DNA from: Chrysophaeum taylorii
Lineage: Eukaryota > Sar > Pelagophyceae > Pelagomonadales > Pelagomonadaceae
Length of the DNA stretch: 64,000 bases
NCBI GenBank assembly: GCA_029834535.1
Contig: JAQMWT010000167.1
Location: forward strand, 62,001-126,000
Reading direction: 5' to 3'
In this document: positions 19,860-29,182 of the stretch, one piece after another
Position numbering within the stretch: the stretch's first letter is position 1
Layout of the letters: every line of letters starts with the position of its first letter
Made by a program: the position numbers and the translations under genes
Notes under the pieces: generated by a model
Told to the model about the DNA's origin: nothing
Seen by the model: only the letters and a program-made list of their open reading frames with translations
The model's database searches: none

Positions 19860-20459
19860 CTACCACTCGAGGTCGTCTGGGGTGATCGGATGCGGAAGAG
19901 GGACGATGGACTTTTGGTGTACGTCTCGCGGGAGTGCCTTGCGCATGTCGAAGGCATCTTCCTCCCCAGAATAGTAGCCGAGGACGCGTCGATAGATCGA
20001 GTAACCAAGGCGCTCGTACATACCGATGGCGAGGTTATTGGAGACACGGACGAACAGGTCGACGAAGTAGGCGTTGAAGACCTTGTCGGAGGTCTCCTCG
20101 AGCGAAAGCATCAGCTTTGTCGCGAGACTACGTCTCCGAAACTCTGGCGCAACCGTCACGGCCGTCACGTGTCTGCGGGCGCCTCGCGAACGTTCGAAGA
20201 ACGAGACCCACCCATGCCAGAGTTCGCCGTCGCCCTCGGCTTTGCCCATGATGTAGCCCATGAGGCGGCCATTCGGATGCTCCTCGGCCTTGAAGTAATC
20301 GGGCCAGGTAGCGAGGTATTGGTAGTAGAAAGATACGTTGTACGTCTCCGTCAACGCGTCGAGGTTGATGTTGTTGAATCGGAACCTGCGACGGCGGTCG
20401 GGGTGATCGCGCGCCCCCACGCACATGTCATCGCAGCGGAACGACCTCGTTGTCGTCAT
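19860..20459 (-). CDS. NAA20: N-alpha-acetyltransferase 20, NatB catalytic subunit, three exons
   Basis: GNAT-fold enzyme acetylating nascent N-termini beginning Met-Asp/Glu/Asn, acting at the ribosome with NAA25. Exons on minus are 20459-20425, 20385-20212 and 20172-19860, giving 173 residues against about 178 in animals. Both introns are exactly 39 nt. Splicing joins CDDM to FRFNNINLD and WHG to HVTA, reproducing the conserved NAA20 sequence. Unspliced, both introns happen to stay open and would insert foreign residues. Acetyl-CoA binding motif: VAPEFRRRSLATKL. The family C-terminus KSIVPLPHPITPDDLE is present. Confidence 0.95.
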   Translation of the reverse strand: MTTTRSFRCDDMCVGARDHPDRRRRFRFNNINLDALTETYNVSFYYQYLATWPDYFKAEEHPNGRLMGYIMGKAEGDGELWHGWVSFFERSRGARRHVTAVTVAPEFRRRSLATKLMLSLEETSDKVFNAYFVDLFVRVSNNLAIGMYERLGYSIYRRVLGYYSGEEDAFDMRKALPRDVHQKSIVPLPHPITPDDLEW

Positions 20460-22579
20460 AGTTAATTAAGGGTATGGTTGGCTGCACTACTAGACACCTG
20501 TCCTCTGTGGTGTCCAAAGTCGCCACCACAAGGGAGGGCTCACTCTAATGAGACCGGCACTCCCACGGCTCTCGGGTTCAAGGCCCTTCCCTACGCTCGA
20601 GATAGGCACGCGTTCGAGTCCGCCCTATCGCTGCGCACAGAGCATCAGGGGGTGTATCCCGTCTGGGTGGCGTCTATGCCTGTCACGAACTGGTTTACCA
20701 AAAACCAGGCGGACGGACGGCTCTGCACATACGGCCACATATTCATTTCACATCACAGCACAACATACTGATGTGGTCGTGGCGACGCATGACGCTCCCT
20801 ACCGTGGTAGCAACGCCTCAAGACCGATGTGATTCGTACATTCCCCGTTCACTACACACAAACATAAGCGGCTGGGTCCCCACCGTCCAGTCCACGCTAG
20901 ACTCGCCCGAGCTGTACGTTTCACTCAGTCGGGGGGGCACAGGAGTACATCAAGCCACGCGGGCTTCACTCAAGTTTTTCAAAAGATATTCAGGTGGCCA
21001 CAAATCATAAAAAAAGCCGTTTGGTCCTGTTGACAGTGTTGTGAGCGAATGCCACTTTTTTCCCGTGACCGACTGACCTTCTTTTCCCGACCAAGAGACA
21101 TTTTTCGGATGTATAAGTGACACAGGTTGCTCGGATGACTAAGTGACACAAGTTGTTCGGATGACCAAGTGACACCAGTTGCAGTAAACAAATATCAGGA
21201 CCGAGCTATTTGATCGGCGATGACGGGTAGGGAAAACTTGTGGCCGCTTTGCAAGAAGGTGGTGACCTCCAATCTCTTGGGATGTCATTCTCGTCGTACT
21301 GACCATGCCCTGAATTTGGCACCCTCGACGACTTTGAGCCATAACTCAAGCACCAAATCAAACAGTGTCGCCATTCCAGTAGTGTCTTTAAAGGTCGACT
21401 GCTCGAGAGGGGTGTGGTGCATGAAGGATTGTATGCACATTCCAGCAGTGCCACTTTTTTCAGAATTCAGAAAAGTGGACGGCCCGAGATGAGACGGTCC
21501 CTTCGTGGCGCCCAAGGGGGCGACAAGGGCCGAGAAGACCTCTCTCGTCAAGCGGGCGGCGGCGGTCGTGCGGCATGGTGGGAAGGGGGTGGCGGCGGCG
21601 TTGAGGGCGGTCTGCGAGCTGCGTCCTGAGCTGCGGTCGGCGGCGCCTTCGCGCGTCTAGGAGGTGACGAAGATCAAGCAGGACTTAGACCTCTTCGAGA
21701 CCATGGAGAAACCGGAGGCCGAGCCGGAGCCAGCCGGTGCCACGGTGGTGCCCCGGGCAAGCAGCTCAAGAAACGCAAGGAACGCAAGTCCGCGTGGATG
21801 TCCAAGATGACGACAGACTGGGTCGTCGTCGTCGGGCTTGGCGTGCGGGCCGAGCGTGCCGGTGGTGGCCGACTGGACCGCGCTGAGGGCGTCAGGTTTG
21901 GCTTCGTTGGCGTACTGAAAGGCCTTGACGTGGGACTCTTTGGCGCCCTTGGGCTCAGAAACGCAGAAGTAGCGGCCTTGGCCGTGATCTTTGTGACGTC
22001 GTTACCCTTGGACTCGACTTGGCGACGTCCTTGGGCGCGGGGTCGAGTAGACTGGCCTGCTGCGCGTCCTTTTTCGACTTTCTTCGCTCGGGTGATGCGC
22101 GTGGTTTCGTAGACCAAGAGGTGAGTCTCGCGGCGCGATCGAGCTGGTGAGATACGGCCTGGATCGTTGGCGACGCCGCAAAGCGCTGCGCGCATCCACT
22201 AGCGTCGCCATCATTGTCTCGCACTTCTGGCAGCAGCTTTGCGCGCGCGACGGCGAGGTCCAGAGCAGATGCCATCGGCGTTGTCGCACACCGCCGAACT
22301 GGATCCCGCGACTTAACTACGCTCAAAGTGCCGCGAGGAGAGTCGCCATCATACAAAAAAAAACTCCTGGTGCCCACGTCCCCTTAATTTTCTCGCGCTT
22401 GCCTAGTTCCTATTTCCGCGCTTACTCTAAAATCAACTACGGATATTTTTCACGATGGCAAGAGCCCCCTTCCAGAAAGACGGCGCACCTCATACATACA
22501 CGTGTGTGTGGTTCCCGAAAAGCGCGCCGCAAGGACATCCATGAGAGTAGAGGTAGAAATGATGAGATTTAAGCCTGCG
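20460..22579. other. intergenic with decayed ORFs, no intact gene recognised
   Basis: About 2.1 kb. Minus 21280-21550 reads like a degraded transposase or other protein (IQSFMHHTPLEQSTFKD) broken by frame changes. Minus 21800-21970 has a good-phase stretch (DHGQGRYFCVSEPKGAKE) that I do not recognise. A basic run on plus (KKRKERKSAW) lies near 21770. None has a full start-to-stop structure. A 26-bp tandem repeat is listed separately. Confidence 0.4.
21106..21183. repeat. 26-bp tandem repeat, three copies
   Basis: Three head-to-tail units beginning CGGATG and containing AAGTGACAC, at 21106, 21132 and 21158, with a few substitutions between units. They lie in noncoding sequence. Function unknown. 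Confidence 0.75.
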
Positions 22580-23965
22580 CTACTTTCCTTTTCGGAACGC
22601 ACTGTTGTCGTGGCGGTCTTCAATCTCGCGGAGCATGCGCCGGGCCGCCTCCCTAAGCGGGGAAGCGTCGGGTCCCGCGGCAATAAGCGAATCAAGTTCC
22701 TCGAGGTCCTTGGCGAGTTGCTGACATTTGACTGTAGTGGCGTCCACCTCGCACTCCTCGGCAAGAGTGGGCACGAAAGCAGCGCGTTCCGAGCGGCTCT
22801 CGAACTCGCTGACGACGGCCCACGCCTCGACAGCCTCGACACTTGAGGAACCGTAGGTAGCCGTCGCGATCGTCGCAGCGTCGCGGGCATCGTTGAGCGT
22901 GCGCGGCACCTCGGCGCCATTGGTGGCGGCGGTAGGGTCGGTGGAGCCATAGAATTGCGGCGCGGTCAGGAGGGTCGCGCTGTCCTCGATCATGCTCTGT
23001 TGAGGTGTTCGATGCACCGCAGCATTGTCCGCCGGGCGTGGCCTGATCGGCATGTTCTGTCTGCCCGACATGCCGCCGTCGAGTGTGATGGTTTGTCCGG
23101 TGATCCACTCGCTCGCAGGGCTCTCGAGCAGCCAGATGACGGCGTCAGCGATCTGGTCGACGGTGCCCATCGCGCCGAGCGGGAGGTGCGGTCGCCAGAG
23201 CGCCTGGGATTCAGGCGTGTTAAGCTTGGACATCGTGCGCTCCACAGGGACGGGCCCCGGGGCAACGCCGACGACGCGCACGCCGTCGGGCGCCCACTCA
23301 ACGCCGAGCGTTGCGGTAAGGCTGTTGAGCGCCGCCTTGGAGGCCGCGTAGGCCGTCATCCACTCGACCGAGCGGGTCCCGTGAACCGACGATACCATGA
23401 CGATGCGGCCCCCGTGGTTCATGCGCGCGTGCGCGCCGCACGCAAGTTTGTATGGCGCGTCGAGGTTGATCGCCATCGTTTCGTCCCACGCCTGGAACGA
23501 CGCTTCGCTCGCCGCTTGCTTCGTCACCTGCCCCGCGTTGTTGACAAGCACGTCGATTCCGCCCCACGCCTCGTCGACGTGCTCCCAGAGGCCCTCTACG
23601 GCCTCGGCCGACCGGAAATCGGCGCGAACGATCCCGTCGACCGTTCCGCCGCTCGCCACAACCCTACGCGCCGTCTCGAGCGCGCCCGCCTCGCGCGTGT
23701 TGTAGTGCAGGATCAGCCGACACCTGCGCGCTCCAAGGCTCACCGCAATCGCGGCGCCGATCCCGCCGCTCGCGCCCGTAACGAGCGCGCGCTGGCCCGC
23801 CATGCTGTTGCCAATCGAATCTCCCGTCTCCGCGACCACGACCAGACGCCGCACGTCGCCGCGTCGCACGGCCGGCGCGTACGCAGCGCCATGTAGCGCG
23901 CCGCTTCGCAGCAAAAGACTCGCGTAGACGACCCACGACGCGGGCGAACTCATCCTCCAAGTCAT
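22580..23965 (-). CDS. plastid-type short-chain dehydrogenase/reductase with C-terminal extension
   Basis: Classical SDR resembling 3-oxoacyl-ACP reductases. From the ATG at 23963-23965 the product is 461 residues; the open frame continues upstream to 24217. A hydrophobic leader ends in LHGAAYAP, fitting a plastid signal/transit junction. The SDR core has TGASGGIGAA (NADPH site), NNAG, the catalytic serine in VSSVHG and YAASK. It ends with the usual WITGQTITLDGG, which marks the end of the normal SDR domain. About 155 further residues follow. Within them AWAVVSEFES and then C-x8-C (CEVDATTVKC) are reminiscent of CP12. That tail assignment is tentative. Confidence 0.8.
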   Translation of the reverse strand: MTWRMSSPASWVVYASLLLRSGALHGAAYAPAVRRGDVRRLVVVAETGDSIGNSMAGQRALVTGASGGIGAAIAVSLGARRCRLILHYNTREAGALETARRVVASGGTVDGIVRADFRSAEAVEGLWEHVDEAWGGIDVLVNNAGQVTKQAASEASFQAWDETMAINLDAPYKLACGAHARMNHGGRIVMVSSVHGTRSVEWMTAYAASKAALNSLTATLGVEWAPDGVRVVGVAPGPVPVERTMSKLNTPESQALWRPHLPLGAMGTVDQIADAVIWLLESPASEWITGQTITLDGGMSGRQNMPIRPRPADNAAVHRTPQQSMIEDSATLLTAPQFYGSTDPTAATNGAEVPRTLNDARDAATIATATYGSSSVEAVEAWAVVSEFESRSERAAFVPTLAEECEVDATTVKCQQLAKDLEELDSLIAAGPDASPLREAARRMLREIEDRHDNSAFRKGK

Positions 23966-24521
23966 ATGATTATAGACACCACGAACGTCTCGCGCCACCT
24001 CACCGCGAACCAAGTTGAACGCCACGTAGCATACCGGTCCGTTGCAGCCACACGGTGTCAGGAAGAACACGAATCGTGTAGTGCAGCGAGTACACGTAAG
24101 CGGTCCTTCCACGGGTTTTGCCGGAGTGCCGCGGTCGATTGACTCCTGTAGTCTTGGTGCAGCTGTTACGCTATGTGTAGTGGCTCCCGTCGAGTCCTGT
24201 GCGGGTGAACAGGACACCCGTGACGTCGCGGAAACCTTTGAATGACGCGGCCGAACCGCTCAAAATGTGGCATGCTTCTCTCGACGACGAGCGGACGGCG
24301 GTGCGCGCGCAAAGAAGAAGAACCAATCCGCGGTTCGCTTTGTTGTGCCGTCGCCCACTACAGTACTATTTACCCGTGGGTTGGTTGGCACTGGCGGTGG
24401 ATGCCGCCGGCTCGTAGGCTAGTAATAAATTTAGAGGAGTGCGAGGCCCGCCTCGCCACAAAACCAAATAAAACAACTGCTGGGTACACACTACGGCGGC
24501 GACGATCGGCACACCCGACCA
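23966..24521. other. intergenic between SDR and TilS genes
   Basis: Contains the upstream region of the SDR gene. The SDR frame is open to 24217 (including CTRCTTRF and PCGCNGPVC), so an earlier start or an upstream exon is possible. Nothing else recognised. Confidence 0.4.
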
Positions 24522-26000
24522 TCAAATATCGTCGTCGTTTTCGTCTCGGTGTGTTGAGAATGGTGGCTCGATCCAGAGGAGGTCATCATCATCCGCAGTG
24601 GCTACTGACGCCGAGGGGGGTGGGTGCAAGAAAGGACGCGCGACGTGGGTGAGATTCTCGGCCAGAAAGACGGCGATGACGCGGTCCTCAACCGCGGTCA
24701 GGACGAGGATCGGGACGCGGTCGCGGTGCACCAGCGGGACGCGCTGGCCGCGAAGGAAGTCCTTGAGCTTGAGGGGTCTCTCCCTCCAGGCGGGGTGAAA
24801 GCGGTCGCCGTCGCGGCGGAAGCGGAGCTCGAGGCGCGCGCCGCGGGCAACGTCCCGAATCCCGACGGCGTCGGTCGCTGTTGGTCGTCGGGCCGCGCGG
24901 AGCGTCCAGGAGTCGTCGGGCAGGAGGATGTCGAGGTCGGCGACGCGGCGCGCGACCCGGCGGTCGGCGAGGCGGTCCTCGTCGCGGCGGCGAGCTTCGA
25001 TCCGAGCGCCGGCGCGCCGCAGTTCGACGCCGCCGGGCATCGAGCGAGACCAGGTGGTCGTTGGCTCTGTCCGCAAAGCGCCGTCGATGTCCACGAGCGC
25101 CGCATACGGCGCTCGGCCGCCTCGTCGATCGACGAGGCGCGCGAGGAGTTCCAGGCGCGCGGGTTCCGGAACGGCTCCCCAGTCGGCGATGTCGAGGCCG
25201 TCCGCGCGAGTCAATCTCCTCTCGTAGTCGTCGGCGACAGCGTTGATCCAAGCCTCGAGCGCGCGGGACTGGCGCGCGAGAGCCGCTACGCGGCGGCGGA
25301 GCGCGTCGTCGCCGCGAGAAAGCGTCCGGAGACCGGGGACGACGTCGAGGCGAGCCCTGTTGCGGGCGTACTTCGGCTCGGCGTTGGACGCGTCCTCGAC
25401 CCACGATTCGCCGCGCTCCCGGAGAAAGGCGACGAGGTCGTCCTTGGTTGCTGCGAGGAGAGGCCGCGCGAACGGCGGCGTCGAGACGTCCATTCCTCGG
25501 AACACCTTTTCTAGGCGCGCGCCGCGCGCGAGCCGCAGCACGGCAGTCTCGACCTGGTCGTCGGCGTGGTGCGCGAGCACCACGCGGCCCCGCCTTGCGC
25601 CGACGGCCTCGACGGCCACGCGACGCCGCCACGCCCGAGCCGAGGCCTGCGTCGGCGCGACCTCGCCGGCCCACGCGTGCACGCGGCACGACACGCCGAG
25701 GCGCTCGCACAGCGCCGCGACAAAGGCCGCGTCCGAAGCCGACTCGGCGCGCAGCCCGTGGTCGAAGTGCAGCACCTCCACCTCGAGCCGCGGCTCCCAA
25801 CGGTCTTGGACCGACCGGAGAGCGTGGAGCATCGCGACCGAGTCGCTACCCCCGCTGACGAGGGCCACGAGCACCTCGCCGCCCTGCACCCCGCACTCCT
25901 CGCGCAGCGCCGCCTCGACGCGCCCCTCGATCGACAAGAACCGCCGCGCGCACCGCCGCACGCACGCGCCCGCGAAGACGAACGCAAGGCCGATCACCAT
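24522..26000 (-). CDS. tilS: tRNA(Ile)-lysidine synthase (TilS), probably organellar
   Basis: 492-residue enzyme converting the wobble cytidine of tRNA-Ile(CAU) to lysidine with ATP and lysine, a reaction needed in plastids and bacteria. The first ATG is at 25998-26000. A short hydrophobic presequence (VIGLAFVFAGACVRR) suggests plastid import. The PP-loop P-type ATPase motif is SGGSDS at about residues 52-57. It is followed by HFDHGLR and a LAHHADDQVET segment, both characteristic of TilS. The central EDASNAEPKYARNRAR and the C-terminal GDRFHPAWRERPLKLKDFLR complete the long two-domain form. The long plus-strand frames over it are antisense shadows. Confidence 0.9.
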   Translation of the reverse strand: MVIGLAFVFAGACVRRCARRFLSIEGRVEAALREECGVQGGEVLVALVSGGSDSVAMLHALRSVQDRWEPRLEVEVLHFDHGLRAESASDAAFVAALCERLGVSCRVHAWAGEVAPTQASARAWRRRVAVEAVGARRGRVVLAHHADDQVETAVLRLARGARLEKVFRGMDVSTPPFARPLLAATKDDLVAFLRERGESWVEDASNAEPKYARNRARLDVVPGLRTLSRGDDALRRRVAALARQSRALEAWINAVADDYERRLTRADGLDIADWGAVPEPARLELLARLVDRRGGRAPYAALVDIDGALRTEPTTTWSRSMPGGVELRRAGARIEARRRDEDRLADRRVARRVADLDILLPDDSWTLRAARRPTATDAVGIRDVARGARLELRFRRDGDRFHPAWRERPLKLKDFLRGQRVPLVHRDRVPILVLTAVEDRVIAVFLAENLTHVARPFLHPPPSASVATADDDDLLWIEPPFSTHRDENDDDI

Positions 26001-26430
26001 CAATCAGGGTTTAAAACTCCTTCTGAGGGGGGTGCGAACATCGAAGCAAGCGCCTTCAGCAGTTGGGGTGTTGTTGTTGTGCGGGAGACGCGAAGGACGC
26101 CTGGAAAGCGGAGGTACCCCGTTCTGGGGTTTGAGAGATTGTGAGAAGGCGTGAGATAATAAGCCTGAAAGGCGGAGGTATCTCGGGGCCTGGTCGGGGT
26201 CATCGCCGGAACGCGGAGCAGGCGAAGAGAGGACGGGTCCCGCCCGCAGGTCATACGCATGCTGCCGCAGGACGTATGTGCGTCGAAGTGTGACGTCCTG
26301 CTGGGCGCGGGCAGCCGAGGTGGGGCTATCCGAGGCGGCGGCGTCATGGCTGAGGGCGGCGAGGGCACGGCCAAGGCGATGCAAGCAAGGGTTTTGCTTT
26401 TGTTTTCGGGATTCTCTCTGAGCTGGTCAT
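26001..26430. other. divergent intergenic region holding a repeat-derived coding fragment
   Basis: Lies between TilS (minus) and the epimerase-like gene (plus). Minus-strand 26210-26330 encodes a fragment containing AARAQQDVTLRRTYV, closely similar to plus-strand 49040-49110 (AARAQQDVILRRTYV). About half of the nucleotide differences are silent, which suggests the shared piece was once protein-coding, possibly from a transposable element. It sits in what must be the upstream region of the plus-strand gene. Confidence 0.5.
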
Positions 26431-27323
26431 ATGATGATGCTGCTGCTGGTCGCCGTCGGATCGGCATTTCGCCTTCCGATCCGATGCTCGATGGACGCCT
26501 CGCCGAAGAAGCTCCTCGTCCTCGGCGGCACGGGCTACGTCGGACGCGTGCGTTAGTCCCCCCCCCCCTCACGTACGTTGCGCAGGAGGTCGTGCGACGC
26601 GGCGTGCGCCGTGGATACGACGTGACGAGCTTGAGCCGCCGCGGCGAGAACCCTCAGGCCGGAGATCCGGTGATGGACGCCGTTACCTGGATCGCCGGGG
26701 ACGCAACCGACGCCAACACCGTCAAGCCCCTGGTAGGCGAAGCTGACGCCGTAGTCCACGCCGTCGGCCTCCTCTTCGACGTCGAGTCGGGCCTCGACAA
26801 GCTCAACCTCATCGTGAGTGGCTCCGGCTCGACGCCCAGTGCTGATTCGACCTACGACCGCATCACAAGGCTCACGGCCTTCAACGCGATCGACGCCGCC
26901 AAGGCCAAACTTCGCTTCCCGTTCTCGCCGCGCACCCCCTTTGCCTTCGTCTCGGCAGCCGAGGCCGGCTGGCCCGACGTCCAGTTCGGCGATATAGTCG
27001 AACAGCGCCTCGCCCCCGAATGGCTCAAAAAATACCTCGCTGCCAAGCGAAAGGTCGAGGCTAAGCTCGCCGATGCCTCTGATACGATCCGACCCGTCAT
27101 CTTCCGACCCTCCCTCATCTGGAGCTGGACCAAGCTCGACGTCCTTCCGATCATCCCCGTCTTCAACGCGGCATCCGCCGCAGGCGTCCCTTTCGTCGAT
27201 AGGACCGTCCGCGTCAGCACGCTCGCCGACGCCATCATCGCCGCCATCGCCGATGATGCCATCGAGGGCGTCCAGCGCTTCCCCGAAATGGACCAGCTCG
27301 CTGCCGCTGGGAAATCAACATGA
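26431..27323 (+). CDS. atypical SDR / NAD(P)-binding epimerase-like protein, plastid-targeted, two exons
   Basis: Exons 26431-26547 and 26586-27323 give 284 residues; the intron is 38 nt (GTGCGT...GCGCAG) and phase 0. Start choice: the first of three tandem ATGs. The leader MMMLLLVAVGSAF followed by R fits a signal peptide ending in the ASAF-type plastid motif. The first strand and glycine loop KLLVLGGTGYVGR are supplied only by exon 1, so the splice is required for a complete Rossmann fold. The remainder (FVSAAEAGW, YLAAKRKVEAKL, RPSLIW) matches atypical SDRs of the NmrA/NDUFA9-like group. Substrate unknown. It converges on the VOC gene 208 bp downstream. Confidence 0.8.
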
Positions 27324-27330
27324 CGCCTCA

Positions 27331-27384
27331 TGCTGCTGCTGCTGCTTGTGTCGTCGTCGTCGTCGTCGTGACGATGATGCGCCA

Positions 27385-27416
<32 letters not shown>

Positions 27417-27523
27417 TCTTACGACTGTGCCGCACCATGTCTCCCCGGGCCTTGTTGTGTCGCCCTATTATAGATAGACGGCGCCGACAAAAACCGTACA
27501 ACAACAACAACAACAACAACAAC
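27331..27523. repeat. trinucleotide microsatellites
   Basis: (GTC)n tracts run from about 27346 to 27415 after a short (GCT)n, and (AAC)n covers about 27498-27523. They fill the gap between the convergent epimerase-like and VOC genes. Confidence 0.8.
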
Positions 27524-27531
27524 CCAGCATC

Positions 27532-28596
27532 TCAGCGTTCGTAGGCAATGTGCTGGAGGAAGTTGGCGTGCGCGAGGGAGCGCGTCTCGTGTTCGAGGAA
27601 CGGGGCCTCTGGCAAAATGAAGCGGAAGGTGCGGGAGGCGAGGGCCTCTTCGAGCGTGTCGCAGGTGTCCAGATGTCGAAAGCGAGGGTTGGTGAAGATG
27701 TGGGCCTCGAGGTCGGCGTACCGGGCGGCGAAATTGTCGACGTAGACGCACGCGTGGACGCCGTTCATCTTAGTCTCCGCGACGACATCTCGGGAGGCCG
27801 ACTCGAAGACAAGGTGAACGGGCCCAACACCAGCACTGACGACGGCGAACGCATCGTCGTCGAACTTGAAGGCGCCGAGAACGCGGGCGTAAGCTCTCGC
27901 TGCAGCTTTCGCGTCGGGGCACTTGAGGTGTACGTAGCGGATGCCCGGGACGCCGCGTACCGCAAAGCGGCCATCCGCATCATAATTCTGGTGCATCGCG
28001 ACCATTTTGGGGCCCGCGGCAGCGTCGACGGGAAGCGACGCGCGGTACGTTTCGACGTCGTAGCAGTGAAAAACATTTCCCCACGGACACGTGACGGTGA
28101 AGCGGTGCTCGTCGTGCACCTCGACGGCCACACCTTCCTGCGCCTCGAGGCGTCGTGCCGTTTCGAGCGCGCGCGGCACGGCGAGCCCGATCGAGCCGTG
28201 CACGGCTTGGGGAGGGTCGTCGGGGGCCTCCTCAGCGAGGTGAAACTGCTGGGCCCCCAGGTTCGCCCACATGGTGCCCGTCGGCTGCGTCGCCCCCCCT
28301 GGTTTCCGAGGATCCCTCGTGCACCCGAGACCCTCTTCGAAGTAGAACCGTTCGGCGGTACGGCGGTCGCCGACGACAATGTTCAGGTGCTCAACCCACA
28401 CAAGCCCGCCATTGCAGTCACCCTTGCGCGCCTGTGCCGCGCGACACGCCGCCTCTGCGAGCTCGCGAGACTGCGCCTCCAACCGCACTTCAGGACTCGG
28501 GGCCGTCGCCGTCAGCGCCATAACCCACTGCAGCTGGGCGAAGGTGAGAACAGCCAATGCGATAGCGCGCTGCATTGTGTCTAACCCGCGTCCCAT
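27532..28596 (-). CDS. VOC (glyoxalase/dioxygenase fold) superfamily protein with signal peptide
   Basis: 354-residue single-exon protein. An alternative ATG at 28573-28575 starts directly at a hydrophobic leader (MQRAIALAVLTFAQLQWVMA), which indicates entry to the secretory or plastid pathway. Two vicinal-oxygen-chelate modules are visible. The first starts at WVEHLNIVVGD (about residue 67) with QFHLAEEAP; the second starts at GIRYVHLKCPDA with VHLVFES. Such proteins are glyoxalases, extradiol dioxygenases or epimerases. His and Glu metal-ligand candidates are present in both halves, but the reaction cannot be assigned. Confidence 0.7.
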   Translation of the reverse strand: MGRGLDTMQRAIALAVLTFAQLQWVMALTATAPSPEVRLEAQSRELAEAACRAAQARKGDCNGGLVWVEHLNIVVGDRRTAERFYFEEGLGCTRDPRKPGGATQPTGTMWANLGAQQFHLAEEAPDDPPQAVHGSIGLAVPRALETARRLEAQEGVAVEVHDEHRFTVTCPWGNVFHCYDVETYRASLPVDAAAGPKMVAMHQNYDADGRFAVRGVPGIRYVHLKCPDAKAAARAYARVLGAFKFDDDAFAVVSAGVGPVHLVFESASRDVVAETKMNGVHACVYVDNFAARYADLEAHIFTNPRFRHLDTCDTLEEALASRTFRFILPEAPFLEHETRSLAHANFLQHIAYER

Positions 28597-29182
28597 CTCT
28601 TAGCGGACCTACAGTATTCGAACCGTTAGCAACGGCATTACGTGCAGGTACACATCACGGAGCGCCAAGACGCTTACAAAAACGCCCAACGTCCCCTACG
28701 TCTCCCGGCCGCCGGATCCCTGGCGGCGCCCGGACGGTGTGGCTAGCGCCTGGCCATCCCCTAGAATCGGCTTGCGTCAACGTCCTTCCTTCCACTCACC
28801 CCAGTTCTCCTTTCCGCTCGACGCTCTGACCCCCACCAATCTCAGATGCCTTAATCATGGCGTGCGCTGCGCCCTTTAAGTTGAAGTTTAACCTTTGAGT
28901 TTAATGTTGAACCCCCGTCCTTCAGGAACACCAACAACGAAACCTACGACGCCTCCCTGCCGCCGCCTCCCTGGCAACCCTCCGAAGACTAGGCTCGCAC
29001 GTTGCCGTCCAATGCAAACGGCCCGCGCCTCCGTCTTCTTGTCTTCCTTCCCTTGCTCACTCCGCTCTGCTCTCGCCTCGCCCACCCCGCTCTCCTCTTC
29101 TCCCCGTATTTCGTGAGCCCACACCCATTCGCTTTTACCTTACCCTTCTCCTGTCGACGGCCAGAAGATTACAACTTGTATT
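28597..29182. other. divergent intergenic region with a degenerate repeat copy
   Basis: Between the VOC gene and the MFS gene. About 28790-28910 resembles the middle block of the helicase-associated repeat (CACTCACCCC, then CCACCAATCT, then AACCTTTGAGTTTA), a decayed copy of the element inserted at 5004-5347. Promoters of both genes must lie here. No gene seen. Confidence 0.5.

Noticed and set aside
20600-20640. tRNA-like B box GTTCGAGTCC
   Set aside because: The flanking bases do not form a T-arm stem and no acceptor stem or A box was found.
22580-24217. RING-like zinc motif in the upstream extension of the SDR (CTRC...PCGC)
   Set aside because: Spacing does not fit a RING-CH domain, and the likely start with a plastid signal lies downstream.
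24624-25514. 296-codon plus-strand ORF
   Set aside because: Antisense to TilS; no domain of its own.
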